Shown piece after piece: positions 25,280-33,868 of a stretch of DNA of 64,000 bases. The stretch is from JBFHRE01 sp041746105 (GTDB taxonomy: Bacteria; Actinomycetota; Acidimicrobiia; Spongiisociales; ZC4RG35). Location: assembly GCA_041746105.1 (NCBI GenBank), contig JBGTHP010000032.1:124001-188000 (forward strand). The letters are read 5' to 3'. The notes under the pieces are model-generated. The model saw nothing but the letters and a program-made list of their open reading frames with translations. It was not told the DNA's origin and did no database searches. Each line of letters opens with the position of its first letter. Position 1 is the stretch's first letter. Position numbers and translations under genes: made by a program.

Positions 25280-26974
25280 ATGGACAAAACGGGCATGATC
25301 GAGCGGATAAGGGACTCGGTCATTGGCTCCGATACTGCGGTGTTGACGCCTTTCGGTGAGCGCCTGGTCACCTATGCCGACTACACCGCGTCGGGGCGAT
25401 CGCTGACCTTCGTCGAGGACTTCATCCGCGATCAAGTTCTTCCCCTGTATGCAAACACCCACACCGAAACCTCGGGCACGGGTCGCCAGACAACACGGTT
25501 TCGGGAAGATGCCAGATCGATCGTGCGACGCTGTGTCGGCGGAAATCCAACAGAACACGCCGTGATCTTCGCCGGATCCGGCTCGACTGGCGCCATCGAT
25601 CGGCTGATCACGATCCTCGGCATCCGCGTGCCCGCCGAGCTCGACGACAAATTCGAGCTGAGTTCCCACATTGCCCAGAACGAACGCCCCGTCGTTTTTG
25701 TAGGGCCATACGAACACCATTCCAACGAACTGGGCTGGCGGGAATCGATCGCCGATGTCGTCGAGATAAAGGAGGATGCCGACGGCCACGTGGACATGGA
25801 AGATCTGGAACGCAAACTCGAGGAATTCGCCGACCGGACGCTCAAGATCGGGAGTTTCTCTGCCGCCTCCAACGTGACCGGGATCATCACCGATACCTCT
25901 GCGATCTCCCAGCTCCTCCATTTGAATGGCGCTCTCAGCTTCTGGGACTTCGCGGCGGCAGCCCCTTATGTCGACATCGAGATGAGATCGCCGGTTACCG
26001 ACGGCGGGGACTACAAGGACGCAATTTTCATCTCACCCCACAAGTTCATCGGGGGACCCGGAACTCCAGGGGTCCTCGTCGCCCGCAAGGACCTCCTCCA
26101 CAACCGGGTTCCTTCTGTACCCGGTGGGGGGACTGTCACCTACGTGAATCCGGATCGACACAGTTATCTGAGAGATCCCGAACATCGCGAGGAAGGCGGA
26201 ACCCCGGCCATCGTCGAGTCGATACGCGCCGGTTTGGTTTTCCGTCTCAAAGAAACCGTGGGTGCCGCCCAGATCCGCCAACTCGAACACTCCTTCATAA
26301 CAAGGGCGATCGGGTCATGGTCTGCGAACCCGGCGATCGAAATACTCGGGAACCCCGATGCCGATCGCCTCTCGATCGTGTCATTCGTGATCAAGGCACC
26401 TGCCCACCTCGGTCACACCCGCTACCTCCACCACAATTTCGTGGTCGCCGTTCTCAATGACCTTTTCGGCATCCAGGCAAGGGGAGGGTGCTCTTGTGCC
26501 GGGCCATACGGGCATCGTTTGCTCGGGATCGACCTCGAGCGGAGCCATCAGATCGAGTCGGAGGTCGCCAACGGCTGCGAGGTCATCAAACCAGGGTGGG
26601 TTCGCATCAACTTCAACTATTTCATTTCGGAAGACGAATTCGAGTTCTTGCTCGAGGCGGTACACAGGATTGCCACAGACGGCTGGAAACTGCTGCCCGT
26701 CTACGACTTCGAGGTAGAGACCTCGGTCTGGCGCCACCGTGACGGTGCCCCCGAAGCACCGATGTCCCTCGACGCGGTCGTGTTCACCGAAGATGGCCTT
26801 CACTATCAAGACCACCGCCACCGCGCCTCACGCTCCGACTACACGGGTTATCTCGAGGCAGCAGCGAGAGTTCTCGAGCAGGAGGTTTCGGCGGACGGTC
26901 ATCCAGACACGCTCTCGCCGACCGCCGAACCATTGCGCTGGTTCGTTCTGCCGGCCGAGGCCGGGCGCCACTAG
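25280..26974 (+). CDS. Class V aminotransferase / cysteine desulfurase-like PLP enzyme
   Basis: A 564-residue PLP enzyme, longer than typical NifS-like proteins (about 400). The PLP Lys is in ISPHKFIGGPGTPGVLVARKDL, and FAGSGSTGAIDRLI forms the phosphate-binding turn near residue 100. The conserved GGCSCAGPYGHRLLG near residue 410 places Cys where the desulfurase-type active loop lies. The C-terminal 100 residues extend the fold. Related long proteins are annotated as class V aminotransferases of unknown substrate. It follows the YczE-like gene; no Fe-S or sulfur-carrier genes are adjacent, so a desulfurase role is unproven. Confidence 0.83.
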   Translation: MDKTGMIERIRDSVIGSDTAVLTPFGERLVTYADYTASGRSLTFVEDFIRDQVLPLYANTHTETSGTGRQTTRFREDARSIVRRCVGGNPTEHAVIFAGSGSTGAIDRLITILGIRVPAELDDKFELSSHIAQNERPVVFVGPYEHHSNELGWRESIADVVEIKEDADGHVDMEDLERKLEEFADRTLKIGSFSAASNVTGIITDTSAISQLLHLNGALSFWDFAAAAPYVDIEMRSPVTDGGDYKDAIFISPHKFIGGPGTPGVLVARKDLLHNRVPSVPGGGTVTYVNPDRHSYLRDPEHREEGGTPAIVESIRAGLVFRLKETVGAAQIRQLEHSFITRAIGSWSANPAIEILGNPDADRLSIVSFVIKAPAHLGHTRYLHHNFVVAVLNDLFGIQARGGCSCAGPYGHRLLGIDLERSHQIESEVANGCEVIKPGWVRINFNYFISEDEFEFLLEAVHRIATDGWKLLPVYDFEVETSVWRHRDGAPEAPMSLDAVVFTEDGLHYQDHRHRASRSDYTGYLEAAARVLEQEVSADGHPDTLSPTAEPLRWFVLPAEAGRH

Positions 26975-27050
26975 CGCGGCGGCTCAGCCGGAGGTGGTAG
27001 GCCGCGAATCGCGTGACCTCGAGAAAGACGAGGACGAGCTGATTCTGGCT

Positions 27051-27686
27051 CTAGCGGCCGCCTTTGAGAAAACCCGATATTCGATCCCAAGCAGCGGCCG
27101 CGGCCCGGTCGTCGTAATTGCTCTGCCCATCCTCGAAGAACCAGTGGCCAACACCCGGGTAGCGGTGTGTTTCGACCTCGAGACCCGCCAAACCCATGGT
27201 CGCCTCCATGAAGACGGCCTCATCATCCTCGACCATCTCGTCGTGTTCACAAAGATGAAGCTGATAACGCGCAATGGCACCGTCGAAATCGATCGCCTGC
27301 GTTCCGTAGAAAGCGATCACACGATCGATCGACTCCGGAATTCGCACCGATGCCCACAACGCAAGGGACGCTCCCATCGAAAACCCGATCACCGCCACCG
27401 GATTGCCCCCGGTTCTTTCGGCGAGCAGCCTTGCGGAATTCAGCGTCAGAGCTGCCAAGCGATCGGCGTCGGCCCTCGCCAGGTGCTGCCTTGCTTCGTC
27501 GACGTCTTCGAACACGGACCCAAAACCCAGGTCTGGCACCAGCACCGAATACCCGTCGTCGGCCAGCCGATCGGCAAAACGTTTGAAGAAATCGTTCAGG
27601 CCCCACCACGAAGAGAGGACCAGCACCCCCGGTCCGGGGCCGTTGACCGGCGAGATGAAATATGCCTGATCGGACACTCCCGCCAT
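27051..27686 (-). CDS. Dienelactone hydrolase family protein
   Basis: A 211-residue alpha/beta hydrolase from ATG 27686 (MAGVSDQAYFIS); ATG 27707 is possible. It has the oxyanion turn SSWWGLNDFF, the nucleophile elbow GFSMGAS, and PGVGHWFFED with the catalytic His. Dienelactone hydrolases proper use Cys as nucleophile; here it is Ser, so it is a family member of unknown ester substrate. It is convergent with the PLP enzyme and has no aromatic-degradation neighbours. Confidence 0.85.
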   Translation of the reverse strand: MAGVSDQAYFISPVNGPGPGVLVLSSWWGLNDFFKRFADRLADDGYSVLVPDLGFGSVFEDVDEARQHLARADADRLAALTLNSARLLAERTGGNPVAVIGFSMGASLALWASVRIPESIDRVIAFYGTQAIDFDGAIARYQLHLCEHDEMVEDDEAVFMEATMGLAGLEVETHRYPGVGHWFFEDGQSNYDDRAAAAAWDRISGFLKGGR

Positions 27687-27783
27687 CGTAGAAGCCGACA
27701 GTGACAACCCCAGAACAACCCTGGAGAGACGATCAGGGTCTCACCTGATGGCGCCGGCGTCCGGAATCCTGAACAATGTCGTC

Positions 27784-28113
27784 ATGACCCATCCAACCAT
27801 GCCTTCAACAACCGCAGATGTCACTACCAAGGGACCTCTTCAACCACCCGCTCTCATCGTCCTAGGTCTACAGATCCTCTTCGCTCTCGGCTTCGGGGTG
27901 ATGGGAATGATCGCCTCGAGTGGTGATGAGGGGTTCGCCGATCTCGGCCGAATCATCGTCGCCATGATGGTGATCGCGTGGTTGGTTGGTTTGGGGATCG
28001 CCTGGGTGATCGCACGTTATGCGTTGAAGGGGACGACCCCCCGTGTGATCTTTCTCCTTTTCGGACCGGGATTACCCCTGCTCGCCCTGATCGCAGCCGC
28101 CAGGTTTGGATGA
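27784..28113 (+). CDS. Small membrane protein, about 109 residues
   Basis: From ATG 27784 (MTHPTMPSTTADV) a Thr/Pro-rich N-terminus leads into three hydrophobic segments (LIVLGLQILFALGFGVMGMI, IIVAMMVIAWLVGLGIAWVI and VIFLLFGPGLPLLALIAAA). A longer start at ATG 27748 is possible. I do not recognise a family. It is divergent from the dienelactone hydrolase and convergent with the pyridoxamine-oxidase-like gene 15 bases away. Confidence 0.6.
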   Translation: MTHPTMPSTTADVTTKGPLQPPALIVLGLQILFALGFGVMGMIASSGDEGFADLGRIIVAMMVIAWLVGLGIAWVIARYALKGTTPRVIFLLFGPGLPLLALIAAARFG

Positions 28114-28128
28114 CCGGAGAGGTCGTGA

Positions 28129-28560
28129 TCAGACGGATGAACGGCGAACCCAGTATTTGCGTCCTTCAGGGCCAAATAGACGGGCCTTGATCACGGCGAT
28201 TTCGACAAAAACCAGCGATGGATTCCCCGGTTCTTGAAAAAATCCGGCGAGATCGTACGGCATGACACCGGAGTTCCAGATCCGAACACGGTCCTCGGCA
28301 CTGTCATGGATTGCCGCCTCTCCCCAAGCCGCCAACTCCCCCGGACCCCCGCCCGACACCGGCCAATGAAACCCCACGTTCGGGTTGATTGCCAGGTTCT
28401 TCGCCTTCTTCGACTGCCGTCGAGTTGCCACCCACAGAGTCTGTTCGGAGAATCCAGGCGCAACCGCCGCCACATGTGGTCGGCCTTCGCCGTCTGCCGT
28501 GCCCAGATAGGCAATCCAAGAGATCGCTGTTGCGGCCACGACAACCTCAGACCAATCCAT
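28129..28560 (-). CDS. Pyridoxamine 5'-phosphate oxidase-like flavin/F420-binding protein
   Basis: A 143-residue protein of the split-barrel PPOX fold. The pattern AYLGTADGEGRPHVAAVAP followed by LWVATRRQSKKAKNLAINPNVGFHW is typical of this group, which binds FMN or F420 and reduces small substrates or haem products. The specific substrate is not evident. It diverges from the MFS transporter with 85 bases between starts, which must hold both promoters. Confidence 0.82.
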   Translation of the reverse strand: MDWSEVVVAATAISWIAYLGTADGEGRPHVAAVAPGFSEQTLWVATRRQSKKAKNLAINPNVGFHWPVSGGGPGELAAWGEAAIHDSAEDRVRIWNSGVMPYDLAGFFQEPGNPSLVFVEIAVIKARLFGPEGRKYWVRRSSV

Positions 28561-28645
28561 GGGTGGAGTCTACGAATCGGCTCATGGTCGAGGGCGCATC
28601 ACCGGCCGCCATCGGTCAACCGTTTGCTTTCGTACACTCGCACGC

Positions 28646-30283
28646 ATGGTTGAAGCTCTCGAGCCGCTCCGGCATCCCCTGTACCGCAAAGTGTGGATTG
28701 CTGCGCTCATCTCCAACCTCGGTGGTTTTTTTCAGACGGTGGCCGCGGCCTGGTTGATGAAAGAACTCACCGAGTCGGCTACATGGGTGGGACTGATGGT
28801 GGCGTCGGGGTTTCTGCCGCTGCTGTTGTTCGGGATCGTGGCCGGCGTCGCCGCCGACACGTTCGACCGGGCGAGAGTCATGGGCATCGCCCAGTCGGTC
28901 AATGCGGCGGCGGCCGTGGCGATGGCGGTCCTCACATTTACCGGATTGATCACGCCCGGCGTTCTGTTCGGATTGGGTCTGATCATGGGCACCGGGTCTG
29001 CCTTCAGCCTGCCGGCGTGGCAGTCGCTGGTCCCTTATATGGTTCCGCGCGATTTGCTCCCGGCGGCCATCGCCCTGAATTCGGCCGCATTCAACGTGGC
29101 AAGAGCGGTCGGCCCAGCACTCGCCGGGGTGGTGGTCGCCACCCTCGGTCCCGAGGTCGGTTTTGGTCTCAACGCCTTTTCGTTCCTCGGCATGATCGGC
29201 GTTGCCTTCACCATGGCCGGAGCCAACCACTCCCTTCGCATGTCGAGGAGCGAACTGGGGGCGGCGATGGGACTCTCCATTCGATTCGCTCGATTCACTC
29301 CCCCGTTCAAACGGATGTTGGTCCTGGTTGCGATGTTCGGACTGACTTCGGCGACCGTCCAGGCGACCCTGCCCAATCGCACGACCGAACTGGGAGGAAA
29401 CGAAACGACTTACGGCCTTCTCCTCGGCGCGATGGGGGTAGGTGCGCTCGTAGCCGCGTTCACACGGCCCAGAGTCCAGCGAAGGTGGGGCTCAAAATCG
29501 GTCCCGATCACTCTCACCGGGTTTGGGTTCGCCGGTATCGGTCTCGGACTGTCTCCCAACATCGGGGCCGCGCTGGCGTCGATGGTCCTGATCGGGGCAT
29601 GTTGGGTTTGGACTCTCACGACGCTCAATGCCTCGTCCCAGCTCCTCGCCCCGGAGTGGGTCAGGGGGAGGGCAATGTCGCTCTACACCCTCGCATTCTC
29701 CGGTGTGTATCCGATCGGATCGATTCTCGCGGGGATGCTGGCCGACCAGATAGGAGCCGGCGGGGCCGATATCGCCTTCTCCACAGCCGGTCTGGCGCTG
29801 GGTCTGGCGGCGCCCAAATTCCGGATTCCGTCCCTTGGCGACATCGAGAGCCCCGAGTTCGACGAAAAACAGACCACCCCTGTCCATGTGGAGACCGAAG
29901 GTGGACCGGTGATGGTGATCAACACATGGACCATCAGCCGTCCGGACCTCGAGGCATTTCTCGATGTAATGACGGAAGTCCGCCTGGTTCGCCTTCGCAC
30001 CGGCGCCTACCGATGGCGGCTGTACCGCAATGCCGAGGACCCCACCAGCCTCTCGGAGATGTTCCTCTGTGTTTCGTGGGAGGAACATCTCGCCCAACAC
30101 CGACGCATCGACGACGCCTCGGCGACTTTGATCAGAAAGGCCCGTGCCATGGACAGCGGGAGCGGTCCCCGCACACGGCACATGATCGCGGTGGACGTCC
30201 TTCATCCAGAGGACTGGGAGCCGTTGATGGCGGCTCACGAGGAGTTCCACCGCACCGACGGCTCGATTCCGATCACCGACTGA
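28646..30283 (+). CDS. MFS exporter (EntS/MFS_3 type) with C-terminal ABM-like domain
   Basis: A 545-residue protein. Residues 1-400 form a twelve-helix major facilitator of the enterobactin-exporter-like MFS_3 group (LYRKVWIAALISNLGGFFQTVAAAWLM at the start, and GTGSAFSLPAWQSLVP). The last 130 residues (TWTISRPDLEAFLDVMTEV to WEPLMAAHEEFH) are soluble and resemble two strand-helix units of a dimeric ABM-type barrel. The start is ATG 28646 (MVEALEPLRH). The exported substrate is unknown. The ECF sigma gene begins 47 bases after the stop. Confidence 0.86.
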   Translation: MVEALEPLRHPLYRKVWIAALISNLGGFFQTVAAAWLMKELTESATWVGLMVASGFLPLLLFGIVAGVAADTFDRARVMGIAQSVNAAAAVAMAVLTFTGLITPGVLFGLGLIMGTGSAFSLPAWQSLVPYMVPRDLLPAAIALNSAAFNVARAVGPALAGVVVATLGPEVGFGLNAFSFLGMIGVAFTMAGANHSLRMSRSELGAAMGLSIRFARFTPPFKRMLVLVAMFGLTSATVQATLPNRTTELGGNETTYGLLLGAMGVGALVAAFTRPRVQRRWGSKSVPITLTGFGFAGIGLGLSPNIGAALASMVLIGACWVWTLTTLNASSQLLAPEWVRGRAMSLYTLAFSGVYPIGSILAGMLADQIGAGGADIAFSTAGLALGLAAPKFRIPSLGDIESPEFDEKQTTPVHVETEGGPVMVINTWTISRPDLEAFLDVMTEVRLVRLRTGAYRWRLYRNAEDPTSLSEMFLCVSWEEHLAQHRRIDDASATLIRKARAMDSGSGPRTRHMIAVDVLHPEDWEPLMAAHEEFHRTDGSIPITD

Positions 30284-30330
30284 GCGAAAAAATCGCAACG
30301 GAGTACGCCGTTCTAGGGTTCAACCTGTTG

Positions 30331-30843
30331 ATGGATCAACTTCGTCTGAGACTTGCCAGGGACCTCGACGCCCACTTTCCGGAACTCGTCGAGTCCATGC
30401 GCCACGACCTCTTCAACGGCTTGCGCCGGCTTCATCCGAACGACGCTGAAGACCTCACCCAAGAAGCCCTCATCAGGGCGTATCGGGCATTGTGCCAATA
30501 CGAGCCGAAGCGCATCAGAGAACTGAACCTGCGGGGATGGATGTGGACGATCGCTCTCAACCTCGGTCGAAATCACGCACGGGACAGGGCGCGCCGGCCA
30601 TTGCCGGCTGAGCTCCACGACACCCACCCGGTGATGGATCCCGAGCCGGCAGATTCAGAGGCATGGCAGCGGCGCCTCAACGCACTCGGTGCCAATCAAC
30701 GGCGCGCAGTTGTGTTGCGCCACGTCGCCGGCCTCGGCTACGGCGAAATCGCCGAGGCCACCGGTCGTCCGGAGGGAACGGTCAAAGCCGACGTCCACCG
30801 CGGACTCGAACGACTCAAGACGATCTTGGAAGGAGAATCATGA
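30331..30843 (+). CDS. ECF-type RNA polymerase sigma factor
   Basis: A 170-residue sigma-70 family factor with only regions 2 and 4. Region 2 has HPNDAEDLTQEALIRAYRAL and LNLRGWMWTIALNLGRNHARD. Region 4 has ALGANQRRAVVLRHVAGLGYGEIAEATGRPEGTVKADVHRGLERL. It directs polymerase to stress promoters. Its last bases overlap the start of the permuted Ada gene (ATGA), an arrangement usual for a sigma factor and the protein that controls it. No ordinary anti-sigma gene is next to it, so the Ada protein is the likely partner; this is inference. ATG 30331 is preferred to TTG 30328. Confidence 0.9.
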   Translation: MDQLRLRLARDLDAHFPELVESMRHDLFNGLRRLHPNDAEDLTQEALIRAYRALCQYEPKRIRELNLRGWMWTIALNLGRNHARDRARRPLPAELHDTHPVMDPEPADSEAWQRRLNALGANQRRAVVLRHVAGLGYGEIAEATGRPEGTVKADVHRGLERLKTILEGES

Positions 30844-31592
30844 ACATCGGAAGAGACCTCGAATCCCTCCGAGGATCCGCCCCCGAGACGACACGGACGG
30901 GTGCGCTTCTCGGCGTCGGTCTGATGAGCGGCTATTCCCTCTACGAATCACCCGTCGGTGAGGTTGCCGTTGCCTTCAACATCCACGGTGTGGCTGCAGT
31001 CGAACTGGCCGAGCAGGACCTGGAGACACGGCTGGAGCAGAGGCTGGGCCAGGCGGTTGTGGCTGCAGAACCTCCCCCCAACTGGGGCGACGGCATAAAC
31101 CGGGCAATCGAACTGGGTAGGCCAGGCGGGCTGCCTCTCGATTTTCGCAGGTTGACGGCATTTCAGCGCGACGTCCTCCAACTCACCGCCACCATTCCAT
31201 CCGGTGAGGTTCGGCCGTACGGATGGCTGGCCGCCCAGGTCGGCAATCCCGGAGCAGTGCGTGCTGTCGGATCGACCATGGCTCGCAACCCGGTGCCTCT
31301 GATCGTTCCGTGCCATCGAGTGGTTCGGAGCGACGGACTCATCGGGAACTATTCGCTCGGCGGACCGGACCGCAAATGGCAACTTCTGACCCACGAGGGG
31401 GCTGAGCCGGAAAAGCTCGAACTCCTTGCCTCTCGGGGCATCAGATACGTGGGCTCTGACACCACCAAGATCTTCTGCCACCCAAGCTGCCGCGCCGCCA
31501 GGAGGATCACAACGGCACACCGGGTCGAATTTCGGACGTCGGGAAATGCCCATGACGCGGGCTACCGAGAATGCCTTGTGTGTCGCCCCTGA
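30840..31592 (+). CDS. Methylated-DNA repair protein with permuted Ada domain order (Ogt then Ada-Zn)
   Basis: A 250-residue protein. Residues 30-188 form an O6-alkylguanine transferase with the methyl-accepting Cys158 in IVPCHRV. Residues 200-250 match the Ada N-terminal zinc domain: TTKIFCHPSC (Cys213, Cys217) and ECLVC (Cys245, Cys248), with spacing as in Ada, whose first Cys takes methyl groups from phosphotriesters. In E. coli Ada the zinc domain comes first, and there is an AraC HTH; here the order is reversed and the HTH is missing. The coupled ECF sigma factor may supply the regulatory output. The N-terminal 30 residues are short and unassigned. Confidence 0.87.
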   Translation: MNIGRDLESLRGSAPETTRTGALLGVGLMSGYSLYESPVGEVAVAFNIHGVAAVELAEQDLETRLEQRLGQAVVAAEPPPNWGDGINRAIELGRPGGLPLDFRRLTAFQRDVLQLTATIPSGEVRPYGWLAAQVGNPGAVRAVGSTMARNPVPLIVPCHRVVRSDGLIGNYSLGGPDRKWQLLTHEGAEPEKLELLASRGIRYVGSDTTKIFCHPSCRAARRITTAHRVEFRTSGNAHDAGYRECLVCRP

Positions 31593-31639
31593 CCGAGTGT
31601 CCCGGCCCCAACCTGAACAACCGATAGCCTCCCTCCATC

Positions 31640-33175
31640 ATGTCAGTGCGGGAAAGCTCGAGGTCTAAGCCCGTGAGGAATGGACTGGCGGTGCTCGCCG
31701 GCCTTCTGGCCGGGGCCTCGGCATTCATATGGTGGGGCTTGCCGGAGGCGGCGCCATCAACCGTCACCTCCCCTGCGGCCCCAGCCTCCGCGTCCCCTGC
31801 GCCCACGACCACCGAGGCGCAGACAAGTGAGTGTGTACCGGTGCTCGCGGTCGCCGAGCGGCTGATCCTGTCGCCCGGAGTCGAGGCGATCGAGGACCTT
31901 TTCTCCCGACTGAGCTGTCTGGGACATGTCGTCGTGGCCGACAGCCGCGACCCGTTTGCCGTGACCACAGGTGAGACAGAGGCCGACCGCATCGGTGGGG
32001 TGATGCTGCTGTGGCCCGATCATTTGGTGCTCATCCAATCACTCGATATCGAAGGAGCAACCGTTGTGGGGTTGGTCCCGGATGATGTTTGGCCTGGCGC
32101 CACCCGAATCCTGTCATCCGCTCTCGCCCGGCCGCCTGCTCCCACCTCGTCGGGATCTGGGGTGATGGTTCTCACGACCGCCGTCAGCGATGCTGATGCA
32201 GCCGTTGTCCGTGCATTGGGCCGGGCCAGCGGTTGGGACGTCGTGTTCACCGAAACGGACGATCTGCGGTCGCTCGATCCCAACTCGGCCGGCCGGGTGC
32301 AGGCAACGGCCCCGGCCAACATCGTTGTTACCGACCACGACACGGCGACCGCCAACTGGCAGATGGACGTCGTGGAAGGAGGCCTCGAGATCCCCGGTGG
32401 TGGCCAAATCATGTTCCCGGGACGCAGGATCGTTGCGCTCTATGGGAGCCCAGGGTATCCCTCGCTGGGAGTGATGGGCGAGCAACCACCGGCGGAGGCG
32501 GTTGAACGCGCCAAACTCGTTGCGGAGGGCTACGGCGACGACGGCACGCCGATTGTTGCCGGGTTTGAAATAATCGCCACCATCGCATCGGCCGGACCCG
32601 GAGCCGACGGCGACTACTCGGGCGAACTGGCCCTCGACGAGATTCGACCGTGGATAGAGGAGGCGGGGCGTCAGGGCCTGTATGTCATCCTCGACCTCCA
32701 ACCAGGTCGTACCGACTTTCTCACTCAGGCAAAACGATTCGAAGAGTTCTTGAGGCTTCCTCACGTCGGTCTGGCGCTCGACCCGGAATGGCGGCTCGGT
32801 CCGACACAGGTCCATCTGCGCCAGATCGGAACGGTGGACGCGGCAGAGATCAACACCGTGGTCGATTGGCTGGCCCAACTCGTCAGAGACGAGGCGCTCC
32901 CCCAGAAGATGCTCTTGGTCCACCAGTTCAAGCTTTCGATGATCACCAATCGCGAACTCATTCGGGCGCCCCAGGAACTGGCGGTCGTGATCCAGATGGA
33001 TGGCCAAGGCCCACTCGGAACCAAATATGACACCTGGGACGCCCTGTTGAATGCCGGACCCAACCCGGGATGGTCGTGGGGTTGGAAGAACTTCTACGAC
33101 GAAGACTCCCCGATGGCGACTCCGCCACAAGTTCTCGCCCTCGACCCGATCCCGGTGCTGGTCACGTTTCAATAA
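31640..33175 (+). CDS. Secreted or membrane-anchored protein of unknown function, 511 residues
   Basis: One N-terminal membrane helix (about 13-33, GLAVLAGLLAGASAFIWWGL) is followed by an Ala/Ser/Pro/Thr tether (about 37-62) and a large exported part. Residues 65-230 look like a Rossmann-like alpha/beta domain with repeats of VVVAD- and IVVTD-type strands. Residues 260-511 read like a TIM-barrel: RIVALYGSPGYPSLGVMG, GLYVILDLQPGRTDF, VGLALDPEWRLG and VHQFKLSMI, with the acidic strand ends expected of glycoside hydrolases. I cannot name the family. It stands between the Ada gene and msrB. Confidence 0.65.
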   Translation: MSVRESSRSKPVRNGLAVLAGLLAGASAFIWWGLPEAAPSTVTSPAAPASASPAPTTTEAQTSECVPVLAVAERLILSPGVEAIEDLFSRLSCLGHVVVADSRDPFAVTTGETEADRIGGVMLLWPDHLVLIQSLDIEGATVVGLVPDDVWPGATRILSSALARPPAPTSSGSGVMVLTTAVSDADAAVVRALGRASGWDVVFTETDDLRSLDPNSAGRVQATAPANIVVTDHDTATANWQMDVVEGGLEIPGGGQIMFPGRRIVALYGSPGYPSLGVMGEQPPAEAVERAKLVAEGYGDDGTPIVAGFEIIATIASAGPGADGDYSGELALDEIRPWIEEAGRQGLYVILDLQPGRTDFLTQAKRFEEFLRLPHVGLALDPEWRLGPTQVHLRQIGTVDAAEINTVVDWLAQLVRDEALPQKMLLVHQFKLSMITNRELIRAPQELAVVIQMDGQGPLGTKYDTWDALLNAGPNPGWSWGWKNFYDEDSPMATPPQVLALDPIPVLVTFQ

Positions 33176-33247
33176 CGATGTGCTGGCGACCGGTCGGCTC
33201 GATCGGAATCGACCACTTAACCGCGCAGAGTGCGTACCGTTGGTGCC

Positions 33248-33640
33248 ATGAACGAGATACCGGTGACTGAAGAAGAATGGCAGGTCAAGCTCGACCCTGA
33301 ACGGTTCCAGGTGTTACGCCGTGGCGCCACCGAGGCCCCGTTCAGCGGCAAATACAACCATGAGAAGCGATCCGGTATGTACCGGTGTGCCGGGTGCGGA
33401 GCAGAACTCTTTTCATCCGACGCCAAGTACGACTCAGGCAGCGGTTGGCCGAGTTTTTTCGCGCCGGTCGCCGAAGGCAAGATCGATGAAAACGTGGACC
33501 GGGCCCATGGCATGGTTCGACGTGAGATCGTCTGTCACAACTGCGGCGGTCACCTCGGGCATGTCTTCGACGACGGCCCTCGCCCAACCGGACTTCGATA
33601 TTGTGTGAACTCGGCATCGTTGGAGCTCGATCCTTCGTAG
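33248..33640 (+). CDS. msrB: Peptide-methionine (R)-S-oxide reductase MsrB
   Basis: A 130-residue enzyme that repairs methionine-R-sulfoxide in oxidised proteins. The zinc site is formed by Cys47 and Cys50 (CAGC) and Cys96 and Cys99 (CHNC). The catalytic Cys119 is in LRYCVNSASL, and SGSGWPSF is the conserved substrate-site stretch. Full length for the family. The start is ATG 33248 (MNEIPVTEEEW); 33230 is an alternative with no added similarity. Confidence 0.95.
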   Translation: MNEIPVTEEEWQVKLDPERFQVLRRGATEAPFSGKYNHEKRSGMYRCAGCGAELFSSDAKYDSGSGWPSFFAPVAEGKIDENVDRAHGMVRREIVCHNCGGHLGHVFDDGPRPTGLRYCVNSASLELDPS

Positions 33641-33727
33641 AAGGCTGACGTAGGCGGCACTTTGCCCCGCGCCCGACAACGTGCCCTCACCCGATCCTCG
33701 ATCGGCGCCAAGGTCTGCTCCATCTCC

Positions 33728-33756
33728 TTTACGTTCTGTCAAACTGCTCGTATCAT
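33728..33756 (+). promoter_or_regulatory. Possible sigma-70 promoter for the purine operon
   Basis: TTTACG at 33728-33733 and TATCAT at 33751-33756 are 17 bp apart, close to the consensus boxes. They lie in the only gap (33641-33781) before the run of overlapping purine-related genes. The rest of that gap shows nothing further that I can support. Confidence 0.35.
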
Positions 33757-33781
33757 CGGCAACCGCCGAAGGAACGAGTCC

Positions 33782-33868
33782 ATGACCCAGCACGCGCCAG
33801 CCAGACCGATCCTCGCCTTCGATCCAAATGGGCGGTACGGGCGCGAGTCTGCGACGCAATCGCCATGA
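33782..33868 (+). CDS. Possible 28-residue leader peptide overlapping the regulator start
   Basis: ATG 33782 (MTQHAPARPILAFDPNGRYG...) follows AAGGAA, and its stop overlaps ATG 33865 in an ATGA arrangement typical of coupled genes in this window. It would place the regulator under translational control of a short upstream frame. There is no similarity to judge by, so chance is possible. Confidence 0.3.
   Translation: MTQHAPARPILAFDPNGRYGRESATQSP

Noticed and set aside
24743..25921. 392-codon minus-strand frame
   Set aside because: It is opposite the YczE-like and PLP-enzyme genes, both with clear family motifs on the plus strand.
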